Positions 1 to 8,288 of a stretch of 12,577 bases of DNA are shown here, in pieces; position 1 is the stretch's first letter, and each line of letters starts with the position of its first letter. The stretch spans positions 1-12,577 of the forward strand of contig NWUY0304017854.1 in assembly GCA_004151065.3 (NCBI GenBank), in the 5' to 3' direction. A program made the translations under genes and the position numbers. The DNA comes from Larix sibirica (taxonomy: Eukaryota > Streptophyta > Pinopsida > Pinales > Pinaceae). Below the pieces are notes generated by a model. That model did no database searches. It saw only the letters and a program-made list of their open reading frames with translations, and had not been told where the DNA came from.

Positions 1-222
1 CCTCTTCAGCTTCTAGAGAAGGCTCAGGGTGTGATTGATATGCCACAACAAGCTTATCATCCTCATAGTCTGAAGAATCATAGGAGAACATGATGGGAGA
101 ATGAAGTATCTGAGTTCTTCTTCAACAATCGAGGTTCGAATGTATTCTCTTGGATCATCTGCATATGAAGAGGAGAAATCAAAGTTCTCATAAAATTCTA
201 CTGCAACTGGAGAAGGAGCCAA
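1..222 (-). pseudogene. Unknown-function reading frame of the element, left copy, fragment
   Basis: Two minus-strand frames here match the right-hand copy. From about 222 to 110 the frame gives a peptide containing VEFYENFDFSSSYADDP and IVEEELRYFI. From about 92 to 1 a different frame gives MFSYDSSDYEDDKL followed by SHPEPSLEAEE. The right copy carries near-identical peptides in the same order (VEFYENFYFSSSYAADP, then MFSYHSSDCENDKL and SHPEPSLES). The two parts lie in different frames in both copies, so either a frameshift predates the duplication or they were always separate. I do not recognise the protein. It is acidic and serine-rich, with no catalytic motif I can see, and is broken by the window edge. 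Confidence 0.5.
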
Positions 223-491
223 TTCAAGGAGACTTTCAACATTCGAACTTGTGTTGAGATTACAACTTGATCTTCAATACCTGCAAATCAAACTCTCTGA
301 AATATTACACTAGAGGACTATCTGATCTATGTAAGCTATGAGCTCAGATTTAGTCAGTAGGCACATTCGGGAGTGCATCACACCTAGGTAGACTCCAATG
401 GATTCAAGGCAATTTACCCAGGAAGTGTGTGGTAACTCCACTGATTCTGGTGCATTACTGCAAGCAGCTATGCTCAATCTCAGATCCCTAA

Positions 492-503
492 GCTTTGATA
501 CCA
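492..503 (-). other. Primer-binding site (initiator Met tRNA type), left unit
   Basis: On the minus strand the LTR ends in ...TTTCTACA and is followed at once by TGGTATCAAAGC. Plant LTR elements primed by initiator methionine tRNA usually carry TGGTATCAGAGC here, so 11 of 12 bases match. It marks the LTR-to-internal boundary and fixes the orientation of the element as minus. Confidence 0.8.
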
Positions 504-1221
504 TGTAGAAATTCTAAATAGGTTCAATACCATACTAAATTTCACAAGCCAGGATCTAGAAACAAAGTAGTCCTCACCAAGAATTTACACAGAGATTAGC
601 AGAATTAAGAAGACATATTGAAGCAGAAACATAAGAGAGAGAACCCAATTGATGTAAACTTCATTTATATATTATTCATAAATATGAATACAATATATAA
701 TACATCTATGAGAGAGAATTCAAGTGCCATGGAGGAAAGTTGAAAATCTCACATGTGGCAGGATTAGAATAGGCAAAATGTCCATCTAAGGAAAATATCC
801 ATCTCCAACTCATAGTTAATGGTCACGAATTGGCTAAGTGGGCCTAGTTTAACAATGAGTGACCAAAAAACAAGTAGTGGGTGAATTTTTAGGAGAAAAG
901 GAAGGAAGATGATGAGGTATAAAAGAAACAACTTTCCCAAGTCAGCCTAGCACACTAGCTCATCCTAATGCAAGTGAAAATCGGGAATAAAGCTGCTTTA
1001 GCTCACCAAGGATGGATAAAAGCATGAATAAAGAAGAAGTAGCACTCTAGCTCATAAAAGCATAGTAAAATCTAGAACTAAAGCACAAGAGGACGCTATA
1101 GTGGATGAAATTGACGAAGGTGGGAAATAATGTGCTAGGTAGCATAACTAACATAATATAAACACCTAAGAGGAAAAATAGTTACATAATACTAAGGATT
1201 AGATGGTTAATTATTCCAACA
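504..1221 (-). repeat. LTR A of the tandem non-autonomous element (718 bp)
   Basis: This is a direct repeat of 2298-3018 along its full length. On the plus strand it starts TGTAGAAATT and ends ATTATTCCAACA. On the minus strand it therefore starts TGTTGGAATAATTAACC, a start common in plant copia-type LTRs, and ends TTTCTACA. It has the usual TG...CA ends. It is bordered by a polypurine tract on one side (1222-1233) and a primer-binding site on the other (492-503). It thus serves as the 3' LTR of the unit to its right and the 5' LTR of the unit to its left. By eye it differs from LTR B at very roughly one base in eight, plus small indels, which implies great age. Confidence 0.9.
662..671 (-). 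promoter_or_regulatory. Possible TATA box inside LTR A
   Basis: The minus strand reads TATATAAATG, close to a plant TATA consensus, about 160 bp before the LTR end. That would leave a U3 of roughly 550 bp upstream. In LTR B the matching place reads TATAGAGATG and is weaker. The position suits an LTR promoter, but no expression evidence is available. Confidence 0.35.
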
Positions 1222-1233
1222 GGCCCCCCTTAA
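1222..1233 (-). other. Polypurine tract next to LTR A
   Basis: The minus strand reads TTAAGGGGGGCC directly before the LTR start TGTTGGAAT. A purine run at this position primes plus-strand DNA synthesis in LTR retrotransposons. Its placement confirms LTR A as the 3' LTR of the right-hand unit. Confidence 0.75.
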
Positions 1234-1308
1234 GCTTGACTTATGTGAGTGAAATATAAAATTCAGGGACCAAGCAACAAAGACTTATGGTCACTCTTTA
1301 CAATGTTA

Positions 1309-2005
1309 TTAGTTCATGTAAACTAAGGAAAGAGAGAAAACCAATTGGGAAGAAAACCACCCTTCAAAAATGGACATGAAGTACACCATAATAAGGATCT
1401 CCAAAATCCAAATAGGTTTGAAGTTGGTAAATATGTCTGGAGGAATCTTTTTTGGAAGAAGTGGAGTGTGCTCAAGTGGATCGGGAACATAAAAAATTGC
1501 ATCAGGGACAATGAAAACATGTAGAACAACTAAGATACAATGATAGTAGAGAGAATATAGGTTCTCATTAGACTTGAACTTCCTAATGTCCTCCAAATGA
1601 GATTTGAGAGTCTCCATCTTCAGGAGGACATTTTTTCCATCATGTAGCAGTGAATAGGAAGCAAAATACCAAATAGAGAAAATGCATAATCTCCAAAATT
1701 TGATCTATCCTTCAAATCATCCAATAACGCAACAAATTTTGAACCAAAATCCTCATGTGAAAGAGAGGAATCAAATTCGTCTTTAGATTCTAGAGAAGGT
1801 TCAGGGTGTGAATGATCTTCCAAAAAAAGCTTATCATTCTCACAATCTGAAGAATGATAGGAGAACATGATGAGAGAATGAAGTATCTATGTTCTTCTTC
1901 AACAATATGGGTTCGAATCCTTTCTATTGGATCAGCTGCATATGAAGAGGAGAAATAAAAGTTCTCATAAAATTCGACTCCAACTAGAGAAGGATCCTTT
2001 TAAAG
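1309..2005 (-). pseudogene. Broken reading frame of unknown function in the non-autonomous element
   Basis: Minus-strand reading gives three linked pieces. Piece one (about 2005-1880) contains VEFYENFYFSSSYAADP and IVEEEHRYFI. Piece two (1868-1623) starts MFSYHSSDCENDKLFLEDH, includes DFGSKFVALLDDLKDRSNFGDYAF and ends MMEKMSS before a stop. Piece three (1607-1312, one frame away) starts METLKSHLEDIRKFKSNENL and ends SLVYMN. Pieces two and three abut, so a single small frameshift near 1620 would join them into roughly 185 residues. Piece two is acidic with a mixed-charge, helix-like tail; piece three is hydrophobic in its middle. I recognise no family. It takes the place where gag would be and could be a highly diverged gag or a captured host fragment; neither can be shown from the sequence. 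The left unit retains pieces one and the start of two. Confidence 0.5.
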
Positions 2006-2285
2006 GAGGCTTTCACCATTTGAACTTGTGTTGATATTTCTGCAACTGTTCTTCAATACCTACAAATCAAAATTTCTGGAAAATCTTATATAGGAGGACT
2101 ATATGGATCTATCTAAGAGATGAGCTATGATTTAGTTAGTAGACACATTCAGGAATACATCACACCTGGGTAGACCCCAATGGATAAACCAAAGGACTCA
2201 AGGCAATTGCCCCAGGAATTGTGTAATAACTCCACTACTTCTGGTGCGTTACTACATGTAGCTATGCTCAATCTAAGATCCATAA

Positions 2286-2297
2286 GCTATGATACCA
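2286..2297 (-). other. Primer-binding site (initiator Met tRNA type), right unit
   Basis: The minus strand reads TGGTATCATAGC immediately after the LTR B terminus, 11 of 12 bases like the usual plant initiator-Met site. It differs from the left unit's site at one base. Confidence 0.8.
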
Positions 2298-3018
2298 TGT
2301 AGAAATTATAGATAGGTTCAAGACCATACTAGAATTCACAATCCGATATCTAGAAACAAATTATTCCTCACCAAGAATTTACACATAGATTAGCAGAAGT
2401 AAGAAGAAATATTGAAGTAGAAACATAGGAGAGACAACTCAATTGATGTAAAATTCATCTCTATATTATTCATCAATAATATTAAAAAATATAATACATC
2501 TCTGAGAGATAATTCAAGTTCCTTGGAGGCAAGTTCAAAAGCTCACATGTGGTAGGCTTAGAATATACCAAACCTCCATCTAAGGAAAGCATCCATCTCC
2601 AACTCATAGATAATGGTCACGAATTGGTTAAGTGGGCCTAGGTTGATAATGAGTGACCAAAAAACAAGCAGTGGGTGGATTTTGTAGAAGAAAAGGAAGG
2701 AAGATGATGAGGCAGAAAATCAACAACTTTCCCAAGTCATCCTAGTGCACTAGCTCATCCTAATCCAAGTGAAAAGCATGATTAAAGATCCTTAGCTCAC
2801 AAAGGCTCTAGATAAAATCAGGAATAAAGAAAAAGTAGCACTCTAGCTCATAAAAGCATGGTAAAAGTTGGAACTAAAGCACAAGAGGGTTCTATAGTGG
2901 ATAAAATTGACCAAGGTGGGAAAATAATGTGCTAGGTAGCCTAACTAACATAATCTAAACACCTAGGAGGAAAAATAGTTGCATAATACTAAGGCTTAGA
3001 TGGTTAATTATTCCAATA
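2298..3018 (-). repeat. LTR B of the tandem non-autonomous element (721 bp)
   Basis: This is the full-length direct counterpart of LTR A, starting TGTAGAAATTATAG and ending TTATTCCAATA on the plus strand. The final CA of LTR A is TA here, a single mutation in the terminal dinucleotide. It is the 5' LTR of the right-hand unit. The five bases just outside (GAGAC, 3019-3023) would be the target-site duplication, whose partner should lie left of the window. Several stretches of 20 bp or more are unchanged between the LTRs, for example in the parts around 835-880 and 2630-2670. Confidence 0.9.
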
Positions 3019-3445
3019 GAGACTAGTGGCCACTCAACTTTTCCATTGTTTCAAAATGTTTGCATGTTTTGAGAATTTTACTTTATTTTTTTAGCTCCTT
3101 AACTTTTTACATGTTTTCTAGGTGTTTCCTTTGCATTTTTGGCAGTGGAAATAGGTCACAAATATTTAATCACCTATCTTCCCAAACTCATAGATCAATA
3201 ATTAAGCTTTGTAATGGTCCATGATAATACCCTATACAGATTTTGTATGCAAAATTTGATCCCCCAGGGAAGTTACATACCAACTAGCCTCCTTAGGGCT
3301 TCCATTCTTTATTTGTAGTCCAAGTAAATGTAGATGCTTTGGAGAAATGGTTAAATCTATTAGAGGGTTATTACTCTTTAAAACAAAATTCCAATGAAAT
3401 ATCACCTTTTCACTCAGGTCCCTCCCCCATGTCAAATATTGGTGG
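3019..3445. other. Unassigned stretch between two retroelements
   Basis: I see no gene, RNA or recognisable repeat in these 427 bp. The left part is T-rich with a run of TTTATTTTTTTAG. A minus-strand open frame of 79 codons (3232-3471) crosses the edge of the solo LTR and resembles nothing I know. If the solo LTR is removed, this stretch would be continuous with 5699 onward, so it is the left flank of that insertion site. Confidence 0.5.
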
Positions 3446-4639
3446 GAAAATGTAATGTACTGACACCCCAAGTCATACCACCGAGGTCAAGTAAACTAGG
3501 ATTCTAACGGGAAAGGGTCTATTCAAGTGAATGCATATAATAATAAGGTTTAATTAATGCTAGGATAGCATGCCAACATGCCAAACAAAGTAAAACAATC
3601 AACCATTAAATGAAGGAAACACTTATGATGCAAACTTTTCCCTGAATGTGCATGTGATGCAAGGTAATTGTAACATGAATGCAACCAAATATGTGTAACC
3701 ATTTTCATGTGCAATTAAATATCAACATCATATTTATTGCAGCCATAAAATCATCCAGTAAAATCATACCTATGGATTCTAACAATAATAGTTTTCAGGA
3801 CACTAAAACGATCATATTCACTACATTAAATAAATCGAAATTAAGGTACCAAATTACAACCAATTTAACATGCACAATATCAGATACGACGCTGCAATAT
3901 ATGGCCACATAATCATCCTAAAATCCAGATCTATTGTCTGCAATATAACATAAACAAAATAGCATCCATGTGCTGGAATAACACATAAACCCAATTTGGT
4001 CTATGAGCTACCATTTCAACACTACTAAATAACCCATATAGCATAAGAACATAATCAAATCTACCACATAATATAAACAAAGATACAATATGCATCCATG
4101 GGAACATATGCATCAATAAACATATTAAATAAATGAAAAATATAATACTTATCTCTGAATACCGTGACTAGCATCAACCAGAAAAAATTCCTCCTAGCCT
4201 TAGACATGCCATGCTCATCAATCTCTGAGCATGAAAGTCACCCTTGAGTTGAGGCCATGGATCCACACGTAGGGGAGCTATCAAAATAAAACATCAACAA
4301 GATAAAACTCATGTTACAACATGAAGGATACAAAACATTTCCTCACCACTTACTTTCTCCTCCACCTCACTACTAGGTGCAACGAGAATCCCTTCACCAC
4401 TCAGGTCCCTCAGGATGTCACCATTCACTATAAGGGTTTATGTACATTATTAGGATGGAGACAAATAATGGTCCTCGAGGTACTGCTCTGTTAAATAGAC
4501 AATATAGCCAATATTCACACGGGTATATATCAGTAATGATTCCCTATCACAGGTTCACAACTCCCTGCAATACAAAAGTCTTAGCAATTATGTGCAAGGA
4601 GACCATTCGAATCCATCCAGAGGCATTCAAATGTTTGAT

Positions 4640-4975
4640 AGAGAAACTACAAAAATATTATAATGATCTCCAGAGACCAATTCAAATTCCTTTAATCTAA
4701 TTTGAATCCCCTCTAAGAGACTGACTCAGGTTTACTAAGAAGTAACTCAAACCTACTGAGAGCTCCACTAGTTCATCGGATTACCATTCAAATTCTCATG
4801 AGAGAAACTTGAATCCACTTATACTGACTAAAATTCACTGGATACCATGAGATAAAATCGAATCTACCAAGACTGACTCATATTCATCAAAATATAATCT
4901 GAACAGTTGGATTTGCTAGAGACAACTCAAATTCCAAGAGTGGTACTCGAATTTCATCAGTCTAACTAACTAAAC
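4640..4975. repeat. Degenerate repeat leading into the minisatellite
   Basis: Variants of a roughly 20-bp motif of the form ACT-CAAATTCACT recur here, such as ACTAAAATTCACT, ACTCATATTCATC, ACTCAAATTCC and ACTCGAATTTCATC. The spacing is irregular. This looks like an older, more diverged margin of the array that follows. Confidence is modest because the matches were judged by eye. Confidence 0.4.
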
Positions 4976-5256
4976 ACAACTCATTTGACCCAAAATTACT
5001 CAATTTAACTAGAGACAACTCAAATTGACCCAAAATTACTCAATTTTAACCGGAGAATAATTCGAATTAACCCAAAATTACTCAATTTAACTAGAGAATA
5101 ATTCGAATTACCCAAAATTACTCAATTTAACTAGAATAACTCAAATTGATAAAAAATTACTTAATTTAATGAGAGAATAATTCGAATTGACCTAGTTTTA
5201 CTCAAATTCACTGACGATAAATCAAATTGACCAAAATTCACTCCAACTGACTGAGG
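4976..5256. repeat. Minisatellite inside the solo LTR, about seven units of 38-41 bp
   Basis: Units start at 4976, 5015, 5056, 5097, 5135, 5176 and 5217 and are 39, 41, 41, 38, 41, 41 and 40 bp long. The core is CAAATTGACCCAAAATTACTC followed by AATTTAACTAGAGA or a close variant. Units three, four and six share AATAATTCGAATT at the start. Each unit splits into two similar halves of about 20 bp (ACTCAAATTGACC and ACTCAATTTAACT), suggesting growth from a shorter motif. A partial unit continues to about 5275. Copies are clearest in the middle and decay toward both ends. Confidence 0.85.
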
Positions 5257-5698
5257 ATAACTCAATTTAGTGTGATTTTAAAAAAATCAAGTGAATGGTT
5301 GACAAAAATAGTCAAGTAGGGCGCATAAGACATGAGTGATGAGAGAGTGGTTCCCACTAATACCAATTTAGGAATATTTTCTAAAGTGAAGGTGCATTAC
5401 TGCATGCAAAACATTAATTAGGTGTACTAGGACCTCCATAGTCCAATAAAATAAAAATTAGGAAACACAGAGTACTGTTAGGGAGATCAAGAACTCCTAA
5501 TCCCAAACCCCTTATAAGTGGAATCCATAACCCCCCAGCCACATTAGTTGTCCATGTTGAGCTAGTCTTTTAATTAAAATCAAATACTAATAAAATAATA
5601 CTAATACTAATAATAATTTCCAGGAACCTAGTGCCACCATAGTAAAAAATAACATCAAAAAACATGTCCAGGGATTACCATTGGGGCATTACAGAAAA

Positions 5699-5985
5699 TT
5701 ATTGGGAGAGAGAAGTTAGAGATGTGACGTGGTAAAACCACAACATGAGTAGATTTATACACCAAAGGTTTGAAAAAAAATCCTTGACTAAATTTCTTTA
5801 AGAAATAAAAAGGTTTTATAACTTAAATGAGGGAAACCAACTCAACAAACATGGAGGGAAAAACTCACCTAATCCTTGGAACTAACAAAATAATATTATA
5901 ATAGAGATAATAGGCAGGGATAAGATCCCAACTGATCCATGAGAATATGATACTATCTGATCTATTTCCTCAATAATGAACTTAA
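5699..5985. other. Unassigned right flank of the solo LTR
   Basis: No coding homology is visible in these 287 bp. The minus strand has the pieces GTGAGTTTTTCCCTCCATG and GTGGTTTTACCACGTCA, which are reminiscent of the ends of some plant copia LTRs, but no boundaries can be drawn. The protease remnant to the right loses recognisable sequence as it enters this stretch. Confidence 0.35.
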
Positions 5986-6350
5986 GTTTAATGTTTCCAA
6001 TGTGTCCTTGGTCATCACATTAATTGTTGCTGCTAGGTCCATGAGAGTGTTTGGTATAAGATTCTAGTTATTGTGGACAACCGCTACTGGGCTACCTAGA
6101 ATCTAAATATTTAGGGTTGATGGCTTTTCCAAACATCGGGTTTGGAATTTGTCCTATGACATTTATTTTGGGAGGATCCCTTTTCTTTTTGTTCATGATT
6201 TATACACAGTGGATTCTGTGTAAGAGAGAGGAGGATCCCTTTTCTTTCTCCCTAGATTTTTAATACATGTGTCCTTGATTAGTTTATTGCATATAGTCAC
6301 TTCCTTGATGGGTTGAAGGAATGGAATCCTTATACATAGGTTTTTGAGTT
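5985..6350 (-). pseudogene. Aspartic protease start of the Ty3/gypsy element (remnant)
   Basis: Minus-strand reading gives KKKRDPPKINVIGQIPNPMF, then GKAINPKYLDS, and after a one-base frameshift GSPVAVVHNN, a stop, and NLIPNTLMDLAATINVMTKD. This is the typical layout of the protease N-terminus in plant Tat/Athila-type gypsy polyproteins, where the catalytic aspartate sits in D-L-G-A or D-S/T-G-A. Here that triplet reads D-L-A, so the conserved glycine is lost. The frame closes at LSSLLRK followed by a stop near 5970. It follows the gag remnant in the same orientation and once formed one polyprotein with it. It cannot be functional: there are at least two stops, one frameshift and an internal duplication. 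Confidence 0.75.
6171..6247. repeat. Short 59-bp tandem duplication in the gag-protease linker
   Basis: The 18-mer GGAGGATCCCTTTTCTTT occurs at 6171 and again at 6230, followed in both places by a weaker match (GATTTATACACAGTG and GATTTTTAATACATGTG). On the minus strand each copy encodes K-K-R-D-P-P. The period of 59 bp is not a multiple of three, so the duplication shifts the frame. Confidence 0.65.
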
Positions 6351-6639
6351 CCTACAAAATAAAAATTTTCAAGTTATCAATCTTCTTAGGTTCCAATATT
6401 TTAGGAAATTGAAAGGTTTGTAGAATCCGGTGCTACAGGTTGTCATTAATAATGTCATGGTTTGGTATTTGTTTTTTAAGGTCCTCTTGAATTTTAATCA
6501 GATCCTATCTTTTCTCAGTGATGGTAGGAGGTGTAGGATTCTACACAATTCTTTCATAGCATAGGTTTGCTTAATTGAGTTCTAATGTATCAAAGGTATA
6601 GGTCTAAAAATGAGCTAGGTTGTTATTGTAGATAGGTTG

Positions 6640-8218
6640 TACTTTTATATTGTTATTAGAATTTTGTGTAGCCTGCACAAGCATTTGAGGTTTCTATGGT
6701 GTCTATTGAGCAGGTTGAGGTGGTGGAATCAAGGTAGCTCAAGGTTGTTGAGGTCTCCAATTGGTTGATGAGGGATACTAAGTTTGAGTTGGCTCAATAG
6801 GGTGAAATGGATATTGTTTTCCTTAAGGATATTGGGGGTATCATTGAGTCTAAGGATATTGTTGGCCCCGTGGATACTAAGAATGAGGATGAATCTGAGG
6901 TTATTAATTTTGAGCATTTTCTATGAATATTGCACTTGCTTTGGCCACAATGTTTGACCCATACGAGCTAGTTCATGTGACTAAAATGGATTTCCACATG
7001 TAAGAAAGTATGGCTAATTATTAGGTTGGAATGATCTAGGAATGGTAGGCCTCCTTTGATTAACAAAGAAAAGTGGTTTTGTATTATCTCCTGGCCCTTG
7101 ATATTGGATTGCTTCCTTGCATGAAGATAGCAATGGGAAATTATCACTTGGATGATTTTCCACACATATCCCACAAATATATACTATGTTTAGTGTAAAT
7201 TGGTTCTTTTCATACTTCTTTCGGCATTTACGACAAAAAATAATGAAATATTTTGTAACCTCGTCTTGTTTCCTTTTGATCTGCATGGAATCTAACTGCG
7301 TGGAAAGATTTGAAGAATATTTGTTTTCATATAATCAAGTAGAGTCCCTAATTCATATTTGATTAGGTTCAAGGTTGTTGTTGATTTATCTATTTGAATA
7401 ATAGTACTCTTTTGATCTCTTCCCATTTTACTAATAGATATGGAGTAGTTTTTAAAAATACATTTGATTTCATCATAATCCAATTGAAATATATCAACGT
7501 TAGATAGGATGTTCAAGATATCCATCATGTCTTCTCTTACTCCTTGGACGAGTACTAAATTCAGTGATTCTTCATCTAATGTGCAACTATGGGAGCTCTT
7601 TTAGTTTAGTTGAAATCTTTGTTCGTAGTCTTCTAAGGATTCACTTTCCCCTTGTTGCATCCTAAAAATTTCATCACTTGTACCTTTGGACTTGCAACAA
7701 TCCCTATACTTCTCTATGAAAGTTTTCTTCATCTCTTCCCATGATTAAATACTATTTCCTTCCAAACATTTAAACCATCTCAGAGCTAAATATTTCAGGG
7801 TAGAAGGGAAGAGTTTAAGCTTTTGATCATCTAAGTAATAGCCAAAATTTTTGCAAACTACTTCAATTTCAAATAGGAAAGTGTTTGGGTCCTCTGAGGT
7901 TAAACCATGAAAATTTGGGAGAGTAGAAGGGTTGATGTTCTTCATCCTAGCTTTCTCATTGGATCCTATAATGGGAAACTCAAATAATTCTACTGGATCT
8001 TCCTCCTCCATGGTTTTGATCACATAAGGGTCTTTTGAATCACTTTTTATGCTACTAGTTGGGTTTTCAAGACCTACTAGTGAGCTAAAGACATGATCTT
8101 TAGTAGTTTCAAGCCCACTAAATCTTAATATTTGGAAATATCTCTTTTTTGGTCCTACTTCTCTAATAATAGTTTTATTGGGTATAAAATGACAGAGTTC
8201 ATCCCTCAATTGAGGCAT
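6640..8218 (-). pseudogene. Ty3/gypsy gag (Retrotrans_gag capsid plus zinc knuckles), decayed
   Basis: The minus-strand frame starts MPQLRDELCHF at 8218. It reads INPSTLPNFHGLTSEDPNTF and LKLFPSTLKYLALRWF, the core signature of the plant gypsy capsid (Retrotrans_gag family), reaching a stop at 7745. The same frame continues past it with SWEEMKKTFIEKY, EIFRMQQGESESLEDYEQRF, a second stop (likely a former CAA), then LDEESLNLVLVQGVRED, ending near 7295. A one-base frameshift leads into MQIKRKQDEVTKYF and two knuckle motifs (7137-7235), then FVNQRRPTIPRSFQPNN and a stop at 7014. From about 6920 to 6640 the minus strand codes for a Pro/Gln/Tyr-rich tail, QQYP and QYP with many stops. Gag would package the element's RNA in virus-like particles; this copy cannot. 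An upstream out-of-frame ATG lies four bases before the chosen one. Confidence 0.9.
7137..7235 (-). other. Two damaged zinc knuckles of gag
   Basis: Knuckle one (7197-7235) reads C-RK-C-RKK-Y-EKNQ-F and knuckle two (7137-7175) reads C-GI-C-VEN-H-PSDN-F. Both have spacing C-x2-C-x3-H-x4-C, but the last cysteine is phenylalanine in each and the first knuckle also has tyrosine in place of histidine. Nucleocapsid knuckles bind zinc through these four residues. Confidence 0.65.
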
Positions 8219-8267
8219 GCATGATAAATGAATCTAATTTTTTATTTTCTCTTATACGTTTAGAAAA

Positions 8268-8285
8268 TCCACTGCAAGGGTGCCA
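8268..8285 (-). other. Primer-binding site, tRNA-Asp type
   Basis: The minus strand reads TGGCACCCTTGCAGTGGA, matching 14 of 18 bases of the TGGCGCCGTTGCCGGGGA site used by many plant Tat/Athila elements. It lies three bases inside the LTR terminus (CACA at 8289-8292 read on minus) and 49 bp before the gag start codon, as expected for the 5' end of such an element. Confidence 0.75.
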
Positions 8286-8288
8286 AAA

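Larger units (their letters stand above)
1..503 (-). mobile_element. Partial internal region of a second, left-hand unit of the non-autonomous LTR element
   Basis: Read on the minus strand, this stretch begins with a primer-binding site next to the LTR at 504 and runs off the left edge. It aligns along its length with about 1778-2297, the internal region of the right-hand unit. The offset grows from about 1777 to 1794 because of small insertions, including a 12-bp one near 2185. It matches the LTR-proximal half of the internal region. The third LTR expected further left lies outside the window. The copies differ by many substitutions and are old. Assignment to the same family is certain from the side-by-side match. 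Whether the array ends in a third LTR is inference. Confidence 0.85.
1222..2297 (-). mobile_element. Internal region of non-autonomous LTR retrotransposon, right-hand unit (1,076 bp)
   Basis: The region lies between two same-orientation LTRs with a primer-binding site (2286-2297) and a polypurine tract (1222-1233) in the correct places for a minus-strand element. At about 1.1 kb it is too short for a gag-pol polyprotein. I see no reverse transcriptase (no YxDD box), integrase, RNase H or zinc-knuckle motif in any frame. It holds a broken reading frame of unknown function covering about 1309-2005. LTR start and primer type suggest a Ty1/copia-like ancestry, but without pol this stays an inference. 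In size class it falls between TRIM and LARD elements. Confidence 0.85.
3446..5698. mobile_element. Solo LTR with 5-bp target-site duplication
   Basis: The sequence GAAAA at 3446-3450 is followed by TGTAATGTACTGACACCCC. At the other end GGGGCATTACA stops at 5693 and is followed again by GAAAA (5694-5698). The ends are TG...CA with a 7-bp terminal inverted repeat (TGTAATG/CATTACA). A perfect 5-bp duplication is what plant LTR-retrotransposon integrase leaves. The 2,243 bp between hold no gag, pol, primer site or second LTR, so this is a solo LTR left by LTR-LTR recombination. Long LTRs with TGTAA...TTACA ends are common in plant Ty3/gypsy elements. The minus-strand start TGTAATGCCCC resembles those families and hints at minus orientation, which is unproven. 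Confidence 0.8.

Noticed and set aside
310-504. 64-codon minus-strand frame starting MVSKLRDLRL at the LTR edge
   Set aside because: Its ATG is made by the LTR's last base plus the primer-binding site. In the right-hand unit the same frame is broken by stops. It is part of the untranslated leader, not a convincing gene.
3232-3471. 79-codon minus-strand open frame across the solo LTR edge
   Set aside because: It crosses the insertion boundary at 3451, so it cannot predate the insertion as one gene, and it shows no known motif.
3679-3912. 77-codon plus-strand open frame in the left part of the solo LTR
   Set aside because: Low-complexity Asn/Thr/Ile-rich translation of AT-rich LTR sequence, with no family resemblance.
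3931-4116. 61-codon minus-strand open frame in the solo LTR
   Set aside because: Short, hydrophobic by composition, without similarity, and it lies in an LTR without coding content.
3410-4410. Word CACTCAGGTCCCTC shared by the flank (near 3411) and the LTR interior (near 4397)
   Set aside because: A single 14-base match in 12.5 kb can arise by chance, and similarity does not extend on either side.
4440-4700. 86-codon plus-strand open frame in the solo LTR
   Set aside because: It has somewhat protein-like composition, but it runs into the degenerate repeat block and matches no family I know. Chance is the simpler explanation.
4976-5256. Regular repeats considered as a CRISPR array
   Set aside because: The units are contiguous with no unique spacers, and the setting is a plant LTR.
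6968-7174. 68-codon minus-strand frame overlapping the zinc-knuckle region
   Set aside because: It is a shadow frame of gag. The knuckle-coding frame explains the sequence.
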